64,000 nucleotides of DNA from Nocardioides sp. TRM66260-LWL (GTDB lineage Bacteria; Actinomycetota; Actinomycetes; Propionibacteriales; Nocardioidaceae), in NCBI RefSeq assembly GCF_020075545.1, contig NZ_JAIQZK010000004.1, positions 62,001 to 126,000 on the forward strand, read 5' to 3'. The notes beneath the pieces were generated by a model. It ran no database searches, was not told where the DNA came from, and saw only the letters and a list, made by a program, of their open reading frames with translations. Below, piece after piece: positions 43,050-52,432 of this stretch. A program made the position numbers and the translations under genes. Each line of letters starts with the position of its first letter. Positions within the stretch are counted from its first letter, which is position 1.

Positions 43050-45668
43050 GTGACTGAACCGCGCGGCAAAGGGCTCGACTACCAGATCGGTGTTGCATGC
43101 CGACGGCCACTCGATGCCGTGTTCCTGCCGAAGAGCTACGCGGCTGACCTCGCCAAGTTGCCCGACCTGGCCGCCGAAGTTGCTCGGGTCCGACCCTTGC
43201 ACTGGAAGTCGTCTCCCAACGAGGCGTTGTACGTCACGCTGAAGTCCGCCGCAGCAGCTACGGGCAAGGACACATCCCCGCCGAACTTCCTGCCGATGGG
43301 TTGGGCTGAGCTCGCTGGCGTGATGATCGGGCGGGCAGATCCGCCAAACAAGCGGCTCGATTACAATTCGCGACTCAAGCTGATCCGCGACACCTTCACT
43401 CGCTCGGTCGACACCGAATCCGAGAGAGCTCTTCGTGCGCAGTTGTGGATCCACTTCGCGACCGCCTTGAGGGAGCTGGACGTGGCGCAGGCAGCGCCGC
43501 AACAGGCCGCGTTCGAGGACCGGTTCAAGGGAGAGATTGCTCGCGCCGAGCTCTACTCCGAAGCTCGCTGGTCGCTCCGGCAGGCAGTGCGGACGGTGGT
43601 GCTGCGCGGCGAGTCGGGCAACGGCAAGACCTATCTTGCGCGCCAACTCGTCCGCGATGAATACGCGGGTCGCCGAGTGCTCTGGCTCGGAGAGGACGTA
43701 GGTAACCCGTCGCCTTACGATCTTGCCCTGACTGCCTACTTGGAAGAAAAGGGCATGTCCCAGCAGGCCAATGGCGGTGCTGCTGCACGAGATGCAGCCC
43801 TACTCAGACTGCTACATGATCCAGAGAGTCTTGACCTACTCGTGCTGGACAACGTGTCACACGGGCGGGCTCGCCTCCTACTTGAGCAGTCCGCTGTGCA
43901 AGCCTTGCTCACCAGTCGATGGGAATTCACCCTTCCTAACACGTCATCTGTCCCAGTCGGTCCCTACTCTGAACCCGAGGCAATCGCCGCTGCGCGAACT
44001 GGCTTCGAGAGGGCGACGGACTCGGAGATAGCGCGGTTCTGCGGCGAGGTTGGATATAGACCCCTCGTCATTGATATCGCTTGTCGGCTCGCGACCAACA
44101 CCCAATTCCGCCTCGACGATATCAGGGAGACAGTACACCTAAACGCGGCTGAGGCGATCGATAGTTTTGCCGAACTCGTCCCGTCTTACTCGAACGCCAC
44201 CGGCGACCGAGTTAGTGCGACCATGACAGAGGTCTATCGACGCTTGGCCGACGCCGTATCGTCGAACGTATCCAGCGCGGTGGTTTTGGACGTTCTTCTT
44301 TGGCTGCCGCGAACATCGAGCGTTGGACTCGTCTGCACAATCGCCGAGGGACTGTCGCCGCGAATAAATCTCACAATGGCGGCTGGAGGAATCGCGCGGC
44401 TGAGTTTGCTGGGCGTTATTGACATAAGCGGCGACGAAATTCAGATGAACGATCTGACGAAGAGCATGCTTCGCGCACTACAGTTTCAGCGCTCTAGTGC
44501 CGCGATCTCTGCGTTCTTCTACAAGGCTTCTGAGCACATCGACATGGCATTGATTCGAGGTGCCATCAATCGCGGCGAATGTCCCGTCACGTCTTTGGAG
44601 CGGAAATATCTTGACGCGCCTGCGCGGGACGCCTACTGGAAATTCCATGGATCGAATCTGCAACTTTCGCAGATGGTTTACGAAATGTTTGCGAAGGACC
44701 GATCCGTGGGCCTTATGCAAGTCGCGCCTCTGGAATACATAGCATTCCAGCGCGATTTTGAACTCTTCGAGAGTGGTCGCGTCAACGAATTTGCCTTTAT
44801 CGAAGCCCCCGCCGAATTGCCCGCCGTGGTGACAAGTTCGCGGGGTAGACGAAAGCTCCTGCGGCACCGACTAAAGCTAGTGTCGGCTTACATACTCGTC
44901 CACAATGTCGCGCTCCGCTCGAGCGGCATTGACGAGGCGGCCCCGCCGTGGGGTTACGGCGTCCGCATTTGGCCCACTGCGCCACGCAACGATTGCGCAC
45001 ATTACCTCGTGTCAATCTTCCCGTCCAACGTCGCAGCCAGCCTCGGCGTCAACGTCTGGTCGCGGTGTGGAGAGAATTTTGTTCCACTCGCTACTCTAAA
45101 AGACGCGCAGCAATGCGATTCGTGTGAAGCCTTCGAACCTGATCCAACTCATTCTGACTACCGGCTTGACATCTTGGCGATGCTGAAGGTTCTCGATGTG
45201 GCTTCAGCGCCATGGGAGCGCAGCTACGAGATTTTTTCAGCAGTCACTGCAATTTACCTCGAAATTGGAGAGCTCCCTCCGCTCGGGATAGATTTTCTCG
45301 ATATCTCTGGTGCCGATCCTCATACTAGAGTTATGCACGCATGTTGGTATGCGATCTCAAGCTTGGCGTCCATCGCGGACAAGGACTATCGCTCCTCGGG
45401 ATGGCAGGAACGAGCCGCACCGTACCTCCAGATGGGAGTGGATGCGTTACGCGGAGGTCGCGACCTACTGACAGCCGACGAGACAGCGATTATCGCCACC
45501 ATCCTTGGCTGGCGGGACCTGGAGTTGGGTCCGGCGAATCGGGCCGCGGAGCTATCTGCGATCGCGATCCAAAGCTTTTTGAGCGCAAGCGACGAAGTTG
45601 CGCGGGAGTGGTTATGGCAGGCGGAACTGTTGGCAAAGACGGCGGCTTCCGGACCGAGCCCAGCGTGA
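43050..45668 (+). CDS. STAND-class NTPase (NB-ARC-like), probable defence protein
   Basis: An 872-aa protein. Residues 1-175 are an unassigned N-terminal domain. The NTPase core has Walker A GESGNGKT (187-194), Walker B LDLLVLDNV (261-269), sensor LLTSR (286-290) and a GxP-type motif GYRPLVIDIA (335-344). A winged-helix-like region follows (LSPRINLTMAAGGIARLSLLGVI), then ~400 residues of variable C-terminus including two Cys in QCDSCEAF. STAND NTPases act as oligomerising sensors, many of them antiphage. GTG start at 43050; low-GC codon use marks it as acquired. An IS3 element sits just downstream. Confidence 0.75.
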   Translation: MTEPRGKGLDYQIGVACRRPLDAVFLPKSYAADLAKLPDLAAEVARVRPLHWKSSPNEALYVTLKSAAAATGKDTSPPNFLPMGWAELAGVMIGRADPPNKRLDYNSRLKLIRDTFTRSVDTESERALRAQLWIHFATALRELDVAQAAPQQAAFEDRFKGEIARAELYSEARWSLRQAVRTVVLRGESGNGKTYLARQLVRDEYAGRRVLWLGEDVGNPSPYDLALTAYLEEKGMSQQANGGAAARDAALLRLLHDPESLDLLVLDNVSHGRARLLLEQSAVQALLTSRWEFTLPNTSSVPVGPYSEPEAIAAARTGFERATDSEIARFCGEVGYRPLVIDIACRLATNTQFRLDDIRETVHLNAAEAIDSFAELVPSYSNATGDRVSATMTEVYRRLADAVSSNVSSAVVLDVLLWLPRTSSVGLVCTIAEGLSPRINLTMAAGGIARLSLLGVIDISGDEIQMNDLTKSMLRALQFQRSSAAISAFFYKASEHIDMALIRGAINRGECPVTSLERKYLDAPARDAYWKFHGSNLQLSQMVYEMFAKDRSVGLMQVAPLEYIAFQRDFELFESGRVNEFAFIEAPAELPAVVTSSRGRRKLLRHRLKLVSAYILVHNVALRSSGIDEAAPPWGYGVRIWPTAPRNDCAHYLVSIFPSNVAASLGVNVWSRCGENFVPLATLKDAQQCDSCEAFEPDPTHSDYRLDILAMLKVLDVASAPWERSYEIFSAVTAIYLEIGELPPLGIDFLDISGADPHTRVMHACWYAISSLASIADKDYRSSGWQERAAPYLQMGVDALRGGRDLLTADETAIIATILGWRDLELGPANRAAELSAIAIQSFLSASDEVAREWLWQAELLAKTAASGPSPA

Positions 45669-45762
45669 GAATCAACCTCTCTAGGCACGAAGCCAGGGAC
45701 TGCCCCCAGTTGGGTTGACACCTGACCTCTGAGGTTTCGGCCTCAGGAGGAAGGATTTCCCC

Positions 45763-46050
45763 GTGGCTAAGCCCTATCCCCAGGAGTTCCGCGACGACGT
45801 CGTGGCCGTGGCCCGCAAGGGCCAGGCGCCGCTGGCGCAGATCGCGAAGGACTTCGGCATCTCCGAAGGCTCGTTGACGAACTGGCTGAAGAAGGCAGAC
45901 ATCGAGGACGGCAAGCGCCCCGGCCTGACCGAGGCTGATCGTGCCGAACTGCGTGAGGCGAAGAAGCGGATCCGGCTCCTGGAGCAGGAGAACGAGGTTC
46001 TCCGCCGGGCGGCTGCCTACCTGTCCCAGGCGAACCTGCCGGGAAAATAG
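45763..46050 (+). CDS. IS3-family transposase OrfA
   Basis: A 95-aa helix-turn-helix protein (PYPQEFRDDVVAVARKGQAPL; DFGISEGSLTNWLKKADIEDG) ending in a leucine-zipper segment (RIRLLEQENEVLRRAAAYL). It binds the IS ends and normally fuses with OrfB by -1 frameshifting at an A-rich site; here the gene ends in AAAATAG. The GTG start has AGGAGGAAGG upstream. Confidence 0.9.
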   Translation: MAKPYPQEFRDDVVAVARKGQAPLAQIAKDFGISEGSLTNWLKKADIEDGKRPGLTEADRAELREAKKRIRLLEQENEVLRRAAAYLSQANLPGK

Positions 46051-46071
46051 TCTTCCCGCACGTGGCGAGAG

Positions 46072-46953
46072 ATGGCCGCGGCCGGCGCCCGCATCCGGGT
46101 GCCGGTCGCGGTGGCGTTGCGGGTCCTCAAACTGTCCAGGCAGGGCTACTACCAGTGGCTGGCCGATCCTGTGTCCCAGCGGGACTGGGACGACGCGCAC
46201 CTCATCGACAAGCTCTACGACATCAACGAGGACGACCCGACGCTGGGCTACAGGTTCCTCACCGACGAGCTCGACCTGCAGCACGGTGTCCTCGTCGGGG
46301 AGAACCGCGTCCACCGGCTGTGCCGGATCGCCGGGGATCACCGCCTCGCACCACAAGAAGCGAGCAAGGCCGGCTCCACCGGACCGGCACCCCATGACGA
46401 CCTCCTCGCCGTGGTCGATGAGCACGGCGTGGTGCGGCACGAGTTCCTCGCCGACGGTCCGAACAAGGTGTGGCTGTGGGACATCTCCGAGCACCCCACG
46501 CGCGAGGGCAAGCTCTACGTCTGCGCAATCAAGGACGTCTGGTCCAACAGGATCGTCGGCTACTCCATCGACACCCGGATGAAGTCCTTTCTGGCCCAAG
46601 CGGCGCTGCGCAACGCCATCGCGCTGCGCTCACCAGTCGGCACCGTGTGTCACTCCGACCGGGGCGGCCAGTTCCGCGCCAAACGCACCCAGCAGCTACT
46701 CGCGCACCACGGCCTGACCGGGTCGATGGGCCGCTCCTACGGCGCCGGGGACAACGCCAGCATGGAGAGCTTCTTCGCCCTGCTCCAGAAGAACGTCCTC
46801 AACACCCGCCGCTGGGACACCCGCGAAGACCTCCGCCTCGCGATCGTCACCTGGATCGAGACCAAGTACAACCGCCGACGCCGTCAACGCGGCCTCGGCA
46901 AGCTCACCCCCGTCGAGTTTGAGATGATCTACGCGACCGCAGCAGCGGCCTGA
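46072..46953 (+). CDS. IS3-family transposase OrfB (DDE integrase)
   Basis: A 293-aa rve-fold catalytic protein with the DDE residues in WLWDISEH, CHSDRGGQF and ASMESFFALLQKNVL. An N-terminal HTH_21-like region is present (DDPTLGYRFLTDEL). Unusually, it lies in the same frame as OrfA, separated by a TAG, while the -1 frame reads VFPHVARDG and then loses the OrfB frame; one extra base near 46062-46070 would explain this, so the normal fusion protein may not be made. Confidence 0.85.
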   Translation: MAAAGARIRVPVAVALRVLKLSRQGYYQWLADPVSQRDWDDAHLIDKLYDINEDDPTLGYRFLTDELDLQHGVLVGENRVHRLCRIAGDHRLAPQEASKAGSTGPAPHDDLLAVVDEHGVVRHEFLADGPNKVWLWDISEHPTREGKLYVCAIKDVWSNRIVGYSIDTRMKSFLAQAALRNAIALRSPVGTVCHSDRGGQFRAKRTQQLLAHHGLTGSMGRSYGAGDNASMESFFALLQKNVLNTRRWDTREDLRLAIVTWIETKYNRRRRQRGLGKLTPVEFEMIYATAAAA

Positions 46954-46995
46954 TCCCCGCACACCCCGAGTGTCAACAAGACCGGGGGCAGTCCC

Positions 46996-47466
46996 CCATT
47001 TCATTGTTCACTGCGTCGACTCTGACACTCGTGGCGGACCCCGCCAGCTTCTCGAACACGGCGAGGAGATCTCCATGGTGGCTCTGGTCCAGTCGCCTCG
47101 GGGCTTGAACCACTTACCGGACCACGCAGCGGTCAGACCGCGGACCAGCGCGACAGCACGGGCACGGAACTCGGGCGGATATGGGAGAGGCACTCTTGGA
47201 GCCTTTCAGTTAGGCCCTCGACTCATCACCAGGACTGGAACCCAAGCTGTAGGGCAGGTCAAGATGTCACCAACACGTGCAGCAGTCCCCTTTTCAAGCA
47301 AGGGATGTCCTCACAGATACGACGTCAATCAAATCGCAACAGACCTGAACAGCTCCACGAGTGATCTTGCACGGACTCTAGCGGCACCCGCCTTGAAGCC
47401 GTAGGGTCAGGACCACACTCAACTCACTCGGACAAGAGTGTCCCCTCACAAAGATTGGGATTTCGC
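46996..47466. other. Gap holding only IS debris
   Basis: No intact gene between the IS3 element and the secreted-protein gene. Apart from the OrfA-like scrap at 47140-47193 I see nothing functional. Confidence 0.5.
47140..47193 (-). pseudogene. Fragment of an IS3-type OrfA
   Basis: The first ~18 codons read PLPYPPEFRARAVALVR, the standard start of IS3 OrfA proteins, then similarity ends abruptly. It is a remnant of a third IS3-type insertion. Confidence 0.5.
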
Positions 47467-48474
47467 GTGCACTCAAAGTTCAGGGCTAGCAGCACCTTTG
47501 CTGCAGGCATCCTCCTAGCCACTGCTGGCCTCACTGTGGCAACCCAGCCAGCCGCTCTGGCAACACCACCCAACCTCGACTCCACTAGTTCTGTCACTAC
47601 CGGGGACGGAACTCGAACCATTCCCGCTACTGGTGACTCCATCACCGTCTTCAAGCTCAGTTTCACTGCTGATTCGACCAAGAACTATTATGTTTCGACA
47701 TCGATCACAGAATCGCAGCCTTCCAGCACTAGTGACGAGCTTCTGTACAGTCAGGTGAACTTGACCTGCGCCGGCCAGGGAACTCAAGTCCAGGGCTCGA
47801 CAACCAACACATTCGCGGGTCAATCCATCACCGTGACTCCGCGAATGGTTTACGACCCCCAGAGCTCCGGTCCTGTCACATGTTCAGTGACGGCCAAAAG
47901 TGGGCGGCCCCGGCCCGCGAGCCCTGACACCCAGCCGAACAGCAACTATTGGACGGTCGACACCGGGTCAAAGCTTTCAATTAGCCAGGGAATGGATTCA
48001 TGGACTGGAGAGGTCGGCCAGACATCGCCCAACAGGCTCTTGACTTCGTCGTCTCCAAACTACACGCCTTCTAGCGACGAAGTCTCGCTGCCGAACTCGC
48101 TTACGTCCTTCGATCTCATCAGTGATCACAAGCTGACGGTTTGCACCTCAGACAGTGGTGGTGCCGGCGGAGAAGACGGCGCCGACTGCTCCGGATACAT
48201 CGACAGGAACGGATCCTCGACCGTTCAGCTCACCGTTAAGGTTCGCCAGAAGTACAGCAATGGTGAGTGGTGCGGCTCGAGCCAAACCGTGATCAGCCGC
48301 AGCATCGACATTTCTCGAAACAGGCATCACGTCATGTCCTTCAATAAGGTGAACATCGATCCTATCGTGGGTTGCGCTCGCCGATTCGTGATCACAACCA
48401 GTTTCGAACTAGCAAGTGGCAGTACCGCCACGATCGTTCATGGTTCATACGAGAACACGCTTCTAACCTCCTGA
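47467..48474 (+). CDS. Secreted protein, member 1 of a three-paralogue family
   Basis: A protein of 335 aa from GTG 47467 (TTG 47455 is possible) with a Sec signal (FAAGILLATAGLTVATQPAALA then TPP). The mature part is Ser/Thr-rich with six Cys. Conserved features shared with the genes at 49072 and 53760 are VNLTCAG, GPVTCSV, DHKLTVCTSDSGG, a Cys near GEWCGSS, the basic RNRHHVMSFNKVN and a final CARRFVITTSFELASGS-ATIVH strand. No known family. The start VHS matches that of the paralogue at 53760. A strong terminator follows 13 nt after the stop. Confidence 0.75.
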   Translation: MHSKFRASSTFAAGILLATAGLTVATQPAALATPPNLDSTSSVTTGDGTRTIPATGDSITVFKLSFTADSTKNYYVSTSITESQPSSTSDELLYSQVNLTCAGQGTQVQGSTTNTFAGQSITVTPRMVYDPQSSGPVTCSVTAKSGRPRPASPDTQPNSNYWTVDTGSKLSISQGMDSWTGEVGQTSPNRLLTSSSPNYTPSSDEVSLPNSLTSFDLISDHKLTVCTSDSGGAGGEDGADCSGYIDRNGSSTVQLTVKVRQKYSNGEWCGSSQTVISRSIDISRNRHHVMSFNKVNIDPIVGCARRFVITTSFELASGSTATIVHGSYENTLLTS

Positions 48475-48486
48475 TTCGAGCAAACC

Positions 48487-48522
48487 AAGCCGCCCTCCGC
48501 GTGATCCAGCGGAGGGCGGCTT
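48487..48522 (+). terminator. Perfect 14-bp hairpin terminator
   Basis: Arms 48487-48500 and 48509-48522 pair perfectly around an 8-nt loop, 13 nt after the stop of the secreted-protein gene. Confidence 0.8.
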
Positions 48523-48711
48523 GCAATATGGGCCTCACTTTGGCTGAAATCTCCGCCTCCGATCGCCCTCCTGCATTCGTTTCAATTCATTCGCAAAATC
48601 GGTGACTCGCGCAGCATTCGGGTCGGAGTTCCTGGGAGTAGCGGGGTTTGAGGGCCGACGATGGGCCGTGAAGACGTAGACGGCCGCCAGCTGGACTGAA
48701 TCATGGCTGGT

Positions 48712-48963
48712 CCCCACCGGGCAGGGGACACGTAATCCGATCACGCGACGCTCAGCAAGCGTGGGTGTGCGATGCGGTGAGGTCTTGGGGCGCGAGGATC
48801 GGTCAATCATGCCGGCCCGGCCGAGGGTCCGATAGCGGTCGGCCCATCGCTTGGCCGTGGTCACCGAGCAGTTCCATCGTTCCGCGGCCCGTCGTAGCGT
48901 CCAACCCTTGTCGACGACGAACTGGGCCAGACGCAGGCGGCCGGCAGGGTTAGCGTGGGGCAC
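48712..48963 (-). pseudogene. Truncated IS481-type transposase
   Basis: From GTG 48963 the frame gives PHANPAGRLRLAQFVVDKGW, WTLRRAAERWNCSVTTAKRW, DRSSRPKTSPHRTPT and RRVIGLR, the helix-turn-helix start of IS481 transposases. The sequence turns unrelated after ~84 residues and the whole catalytic domain is missing. Confidence 0.75.
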
Positions 48964-49071
48964 CAAAGTCTCCGTTTGTGAGATTCGAATGCTTGATCGC
49001 TTCACACCTCACCCGGAGGCCTTCGTCATCGTCTAGCGGCACGCCGTACCTTACGTCCGTGGTCAGTACAG

Positions 49072-50191
49072 CTAGCGGACGATTTGCAGCAGGATCGTCA
49101 GCCGGTCGGCCGGGGCGTGCACGCGCATCGCAGCACCGGAGCGGTGGAGCACCTGGGAGCGCACCCAGAACTGCGAGGTGCAGCCCTTGCGGTGGTGGAC
49201 CTTGATCCGCCCCCGGTTGAAGACCATGGCGTGGTGGATCGCCGGGGTCACCTTGCGGCTGCCCGTAGTCGACCTGACACGGTGCGCAGGCGTGGCCGCT
49301 GCGGGTGAGCTGCACGACGATGAGGCGGGTGCGCACGCGGGTGCCCTTGCGGCTGACGCGGCGGCCGCACAGGTCGCGGCCCTGGGTGGTGGAGTCCTTG
49401 CTTCCGCCGGGGGAGGAACAGGTGGTGACCTTGTGGTCGGCGAGGATCTGGAAGGAGCTGCCGGCGCCGATCCATACGCGGCGAGAGATCGTCGTCCAGC
49501 TGCGGCGGTGCTTGCTGAGGATCTTGGAGCGGGAGGTGTTGACCAGGGTCCGCGACCACAGGCCGAGGGGGCGGCTCATCGACAGGTAGGAGCCGTGCGA
49601 GACCTTCCAGGCGTTGCTGCGGTGGCTCCGCCAGTTCGGCCGCGGCCGCTTGCCGGTCGCCCGGACGGTGCAGGTGATGATGCCTGTACGCGGGGCGCGG
49701 TAGATGAACCGCGGCGTCATCAGGCTGCGGTGCTCACGCACTAAGTTCTGCGTCGAGCCGGCATTACCGACGCCGCCCGGACGCGGGTTGCATGTCACCG
49801 ATACGCCAGCCATCAGCACTGGGTCCGAGGTCGAGCGCGGCTGTGCGGCGTAGATCTTGGCCGTGATGAGACGGCGCTCGCCCTTGCGAACGCGCACGCG
49901 CATCGCGAAGATCCGCACGGTCCGCTCAGGCTGCACCGAGGTGGCCAGCCGCGCCGCGACGGTGCGCGGCATCACCGAGGTCGGCGTGCGCGGCGCCGAG
50001 CGGACGCTGCTGCGCTGGGCGTCGCTCCGGACCTCGCCGGCGTGCGCTGGAGTGGCGAGACCGGCATCGGCGCTCAGCGCTGCCAGCGGTCCGACGATCA
50101 CGGTCACTACCGCCGTCAGCAGCAGCGCTGCCCGACGCCGGATCCGTCCGTCCTTCGCGGCCACCGAGGCCGCACGCTCATGCCCGATCAT
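49072..50191 (-). pseudogene. Secreted protein, member 2 of the paralogue family, frameshifted
   Basis: Signal peptide AALLLTAVVTVIVGPLAALSADA, then VSVTCNPRPGG, GIITCTVRATGKRPRP, ILADHKVTTCSSPGGSKDS and CGRRVSRKGTRVRTRL, aligning with the gene at 47467. Near the Cys of SGHAC (about 49270-49285) the frame must shift by one base: the downstream frame gives TTGSRKVTPAIHHAMVFNRG and CTSQFWVRSQVLHRSGAAMR, matching the C-termini of both paralogues and ending at 49072. The span is 1120 bp, one base over a multiple of three. Either a real decayed gene or a sequencing error. ATG 50191 is the likely start. Confidence 0.7.
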
Positions 50192-50438
50192 GGCCCCCCC
50201 ACGCGCGGGCATACCGTAGACAGGCCGCGGGCAGGATGTTAGACGAACTGCCGAACGAACTACGTGGGTTTCGATCAGCGTGCATCTTGGGGGAGCGCAA
50301 TCCGGGATGACACCTGTAAAGGCGACTTCCTGTCCGAGATTCCACTCATGAAGACCTCGCACGGTCGGAGTCACGAGCAGACATTCAGGTTTCGGTTGTA
50401 GCGCTGCTTGTATGTCACCTGGCGTGCGATCGCCTGAA

Positions 50439-52304
50439 CTAGCGACGTACGCGATCTCGGACCCGTCGCGCGAGACTGCGGAGTCGGTCACCCGAGGAGG
50501 GCGCGGCTGGAGGGAGTGCATTCGGAACTGGCGCCGTGAGCTCGCTGGTCGCTGGCAACAGACGTGAATCAGCGGATGCCCAGAAGTCATTACTGAGTGC
50601 TGCCGCGACGGTGGCAAGGTGCCAGGTCCGCATGACCTCCTGGCGGTTGCTCGGCCGCTCGGAGAGGACCATCTCCTCGACGCGTCGTCGATCCGCGATC
50701 TGCCAGAAAGCCGCGGGAGCGTCCATGACAACCGAGACAAGCTCGGCCCTGACCTCGGGCAGATCAAGACGCCAGTTGAAGGATGCCTGGTCACCGTGGG
50801 CGCCGATGACGGGAGCGCGAGCGTCCCAGGCTTCGCGCTGGCGCGGATCCAATGGCGCCGACTCGTCGAACTTCCAGCGCCGCCCGGCGAACCGCACATT
50901 GCGCAGCTGCGGCGCAAGGTCGTCGAGGAGTTCCGCGATGAGGCGCTCGCTCATTCGCTCCGCAAGTGAGACGGCTCGCACCGATCTGACAACCTCGTGG
51001 TCGAGGTACGGCCGCTGCGCCAGCGAACCAATGCTGGCAGAGCCCCGCGCCGCCCCGGTCCAGCGGCCGGTGCGCTGCACGACGTAAAAGTCCTCGAGCG
51101 CCGCTGCGCCCGTCCGCTCGGCGTCCGTCAACCACACCTGTGCGTCAGCCTCAAAGGCAGCCCTCGTGTCTCGCGTGAGCCGCTTCGCCGAGCCAAACAG
51201 TCGTCCCCGCATGTAAGTAAGCACCGCAGCCGGATCGCTCGGATCCTTGACCGCACCTGCGTAGTAACCACGCAGGATCTCCCCGCCGCTCCCGCCGAAG
51301 GGGTTCATGGCCGGCTTGTAGACGTCATCAATGCGGCCTACTCGGTCGTACCCAGTGAGCATGCCGTCCGCGAGGACCACCGCCTCCTTGAGTCGGCCCT
51401 GGACGTCGACAGTGACCTGGGACTCCGCGACGGTCGCGCCCATGGGGGGCGTGACACGGTGCGGTACGCCGAGGGCTGCTGCCACCTCGGTCGCGACAAT
51501 GACGTCGGGGTCATCCGGTAGCCCAGAGGTGCGGGTGGAGACCGAGACGTCGGCGGCGCGCAGGAGCGCGACGATGAGCCGCGAGTCGCGGCCGCCCGTC
51601 AGACCGAGCTGGACCTGCTCGCCCGCAGCCCGGAGCGGTTCGACGCTCGCACGGAGCGCCTCTGCCAACGGCAGCGGCTCTGCTGCGAACTCGACGGGTG
51701 CCACGCTCAACCCGCCGGAGGGGGTCAAGCGCACTGCGGTCGCCGGGCGCAGTGCGCGAACGCCCTCGAAGGAAGACCGATCCGTCACCGCGTAGCCGGC
51801 GCTGATGATGCTCGCCAGTCCGACCGGATCGTGATGAGGGCCGGACGGATCTGCGACCAAATGAACAAGAAGCGCGCGATTGCCCACCACCAGAAGTTCA
51901 GGGGTCTCCGCATAGAAGACCGACTCTGCTCCGGACGCGCACGTGAGACTGACGACCCCTCCGTCGCTGCCCCCGATCGCCGACCACACGCCGCCCTGAC
52001 GCCCGAGGGGCTCCCCACGGAGAAGCAACTCCGCGTCGAGCGGCTGCCCGATCGTGTAGCCGGAGAACCCGAAGACGGCCTTGTCCTCGCCCTGCCGCTG
52101 GAGAAGCGGCCTGTCCGGCTGCACAGGTTCGTTGCTCCAGGTGAAAACTTGGGCCTGACGATCACCGGAGGCCCAGGAGTCGACGCCGCCTCTGCCGTCA
52201 GCGAAGGGCAGACTTCGGCGGGCAGCGTCTTGCACCCGCTCGGAAATCTCGAGGCCCGATCGACGGACGACGACGCCCAAGAACACCCGCATCAGCCACT
52301 CCAT
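50439..52304 (-). CDS. Asparagine-synthase-like protein
   Basis: A 621-aa protein related to asparagine synthetase B. The C-terminal ATP-pyrophosphatase domain has LGLTGGRDSRLIVALLR (a variant of the SGGxDS loop), GVPHRVTPP and an acceptor region LAQRPYLDHEVVRS. The N-terminal glutaminase-like domain (MRVFLGVVVRR) lacks the Cys2 nucleophile, so glutamine-dependent amide transfer is unlikely. Such relatives act as lactam- or amide-forming enzymes or modify peptides and glycans. It sits among the three secreted paralogues; a joint role is only suggested by position. Start is ATG 52304 or 52292. Confidence 0.7.
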   Translation of the reverse strand: MEWLMRVFLGVVVRRSGLEISERVQDAARRSLPFADGRGGVDSWASGDRQAQVFTWSNEPVQPDRPLLQRQGEDKAVFGFSGYTIGQPLDAELLLRGEPLGRQGGVWSAIGGSDGGVVSLTCASGAESVFYAETPELLVVGNRALLVHLVADPSGPHHDPVGLASIISAGYAVTDRSSFEGVRALRPATAVRLTPSGGLSVAPVEFAAEPLPLAEALRASVEPLRAAGEQVQLGLTGGRDSRLIVALLRAADVSVSTRTSGLPDDPDVIVATEVAAALGVPHRVTPPMGATVAESQVTVDVQGRLKEAVVLADGMLTGYDRVGRIDDVYKPAMNPFGGSGGEILRGYYAGAVKDPSDPAAVLTYMRGRLFGSAKRLTRDTRAAFEADAQVWLTDAERTGAAALEDFYVVQRTGRWTGAARGSASIGSLAQRPYLDHEVVRSVRAVSLAERMSERLIAELLDDLAPQLRNVRFAGRRWKFDESAPLDPRQREAWDARAPVIGAHGDQASFNWRLDLPEVRAELVSVVMDAPAAFWQIADRRRVEEMVLSERPSNRQEVMRTWHLATVAAALSNDFWASADSRLLPATSELTAPVPNALPPAAPSSGDRLRSLARRVRDRVRR

Positions 52305-52432
52305 TCGTCGGTCCGGAGGCTAGCGGATCATGGCCGACATGACGTAGCGGCCAGGGCCGAGTACGCCTACGACTACTCACGCCCGACCTATCGGGGGGGC
52401 GCGCTGCAGGAACTGGTGACAGTTCGGGTGGG

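Larger units (their letters stand above)
45696..46995 (+). mobile_element. Complete IS3-family element, 1300 bp
   Basis: Imperfect terminal inverted repeats start GGGACTGCCCCC at both ends and converge again at TTGACAC. The trinucleotide CCA is duplicated at 45693-45695 and 46996-46998, consistent with IS3 target duplication. It contains orfA and orfB. Confidence 0.9.

Noticed and set aside
50192-50917. Upstream extension of the frameshifted secreted protein
   Set aside because: No signal or family similarity before ATG 50191, and it is antisense to the asparagine-synthase-like gene.
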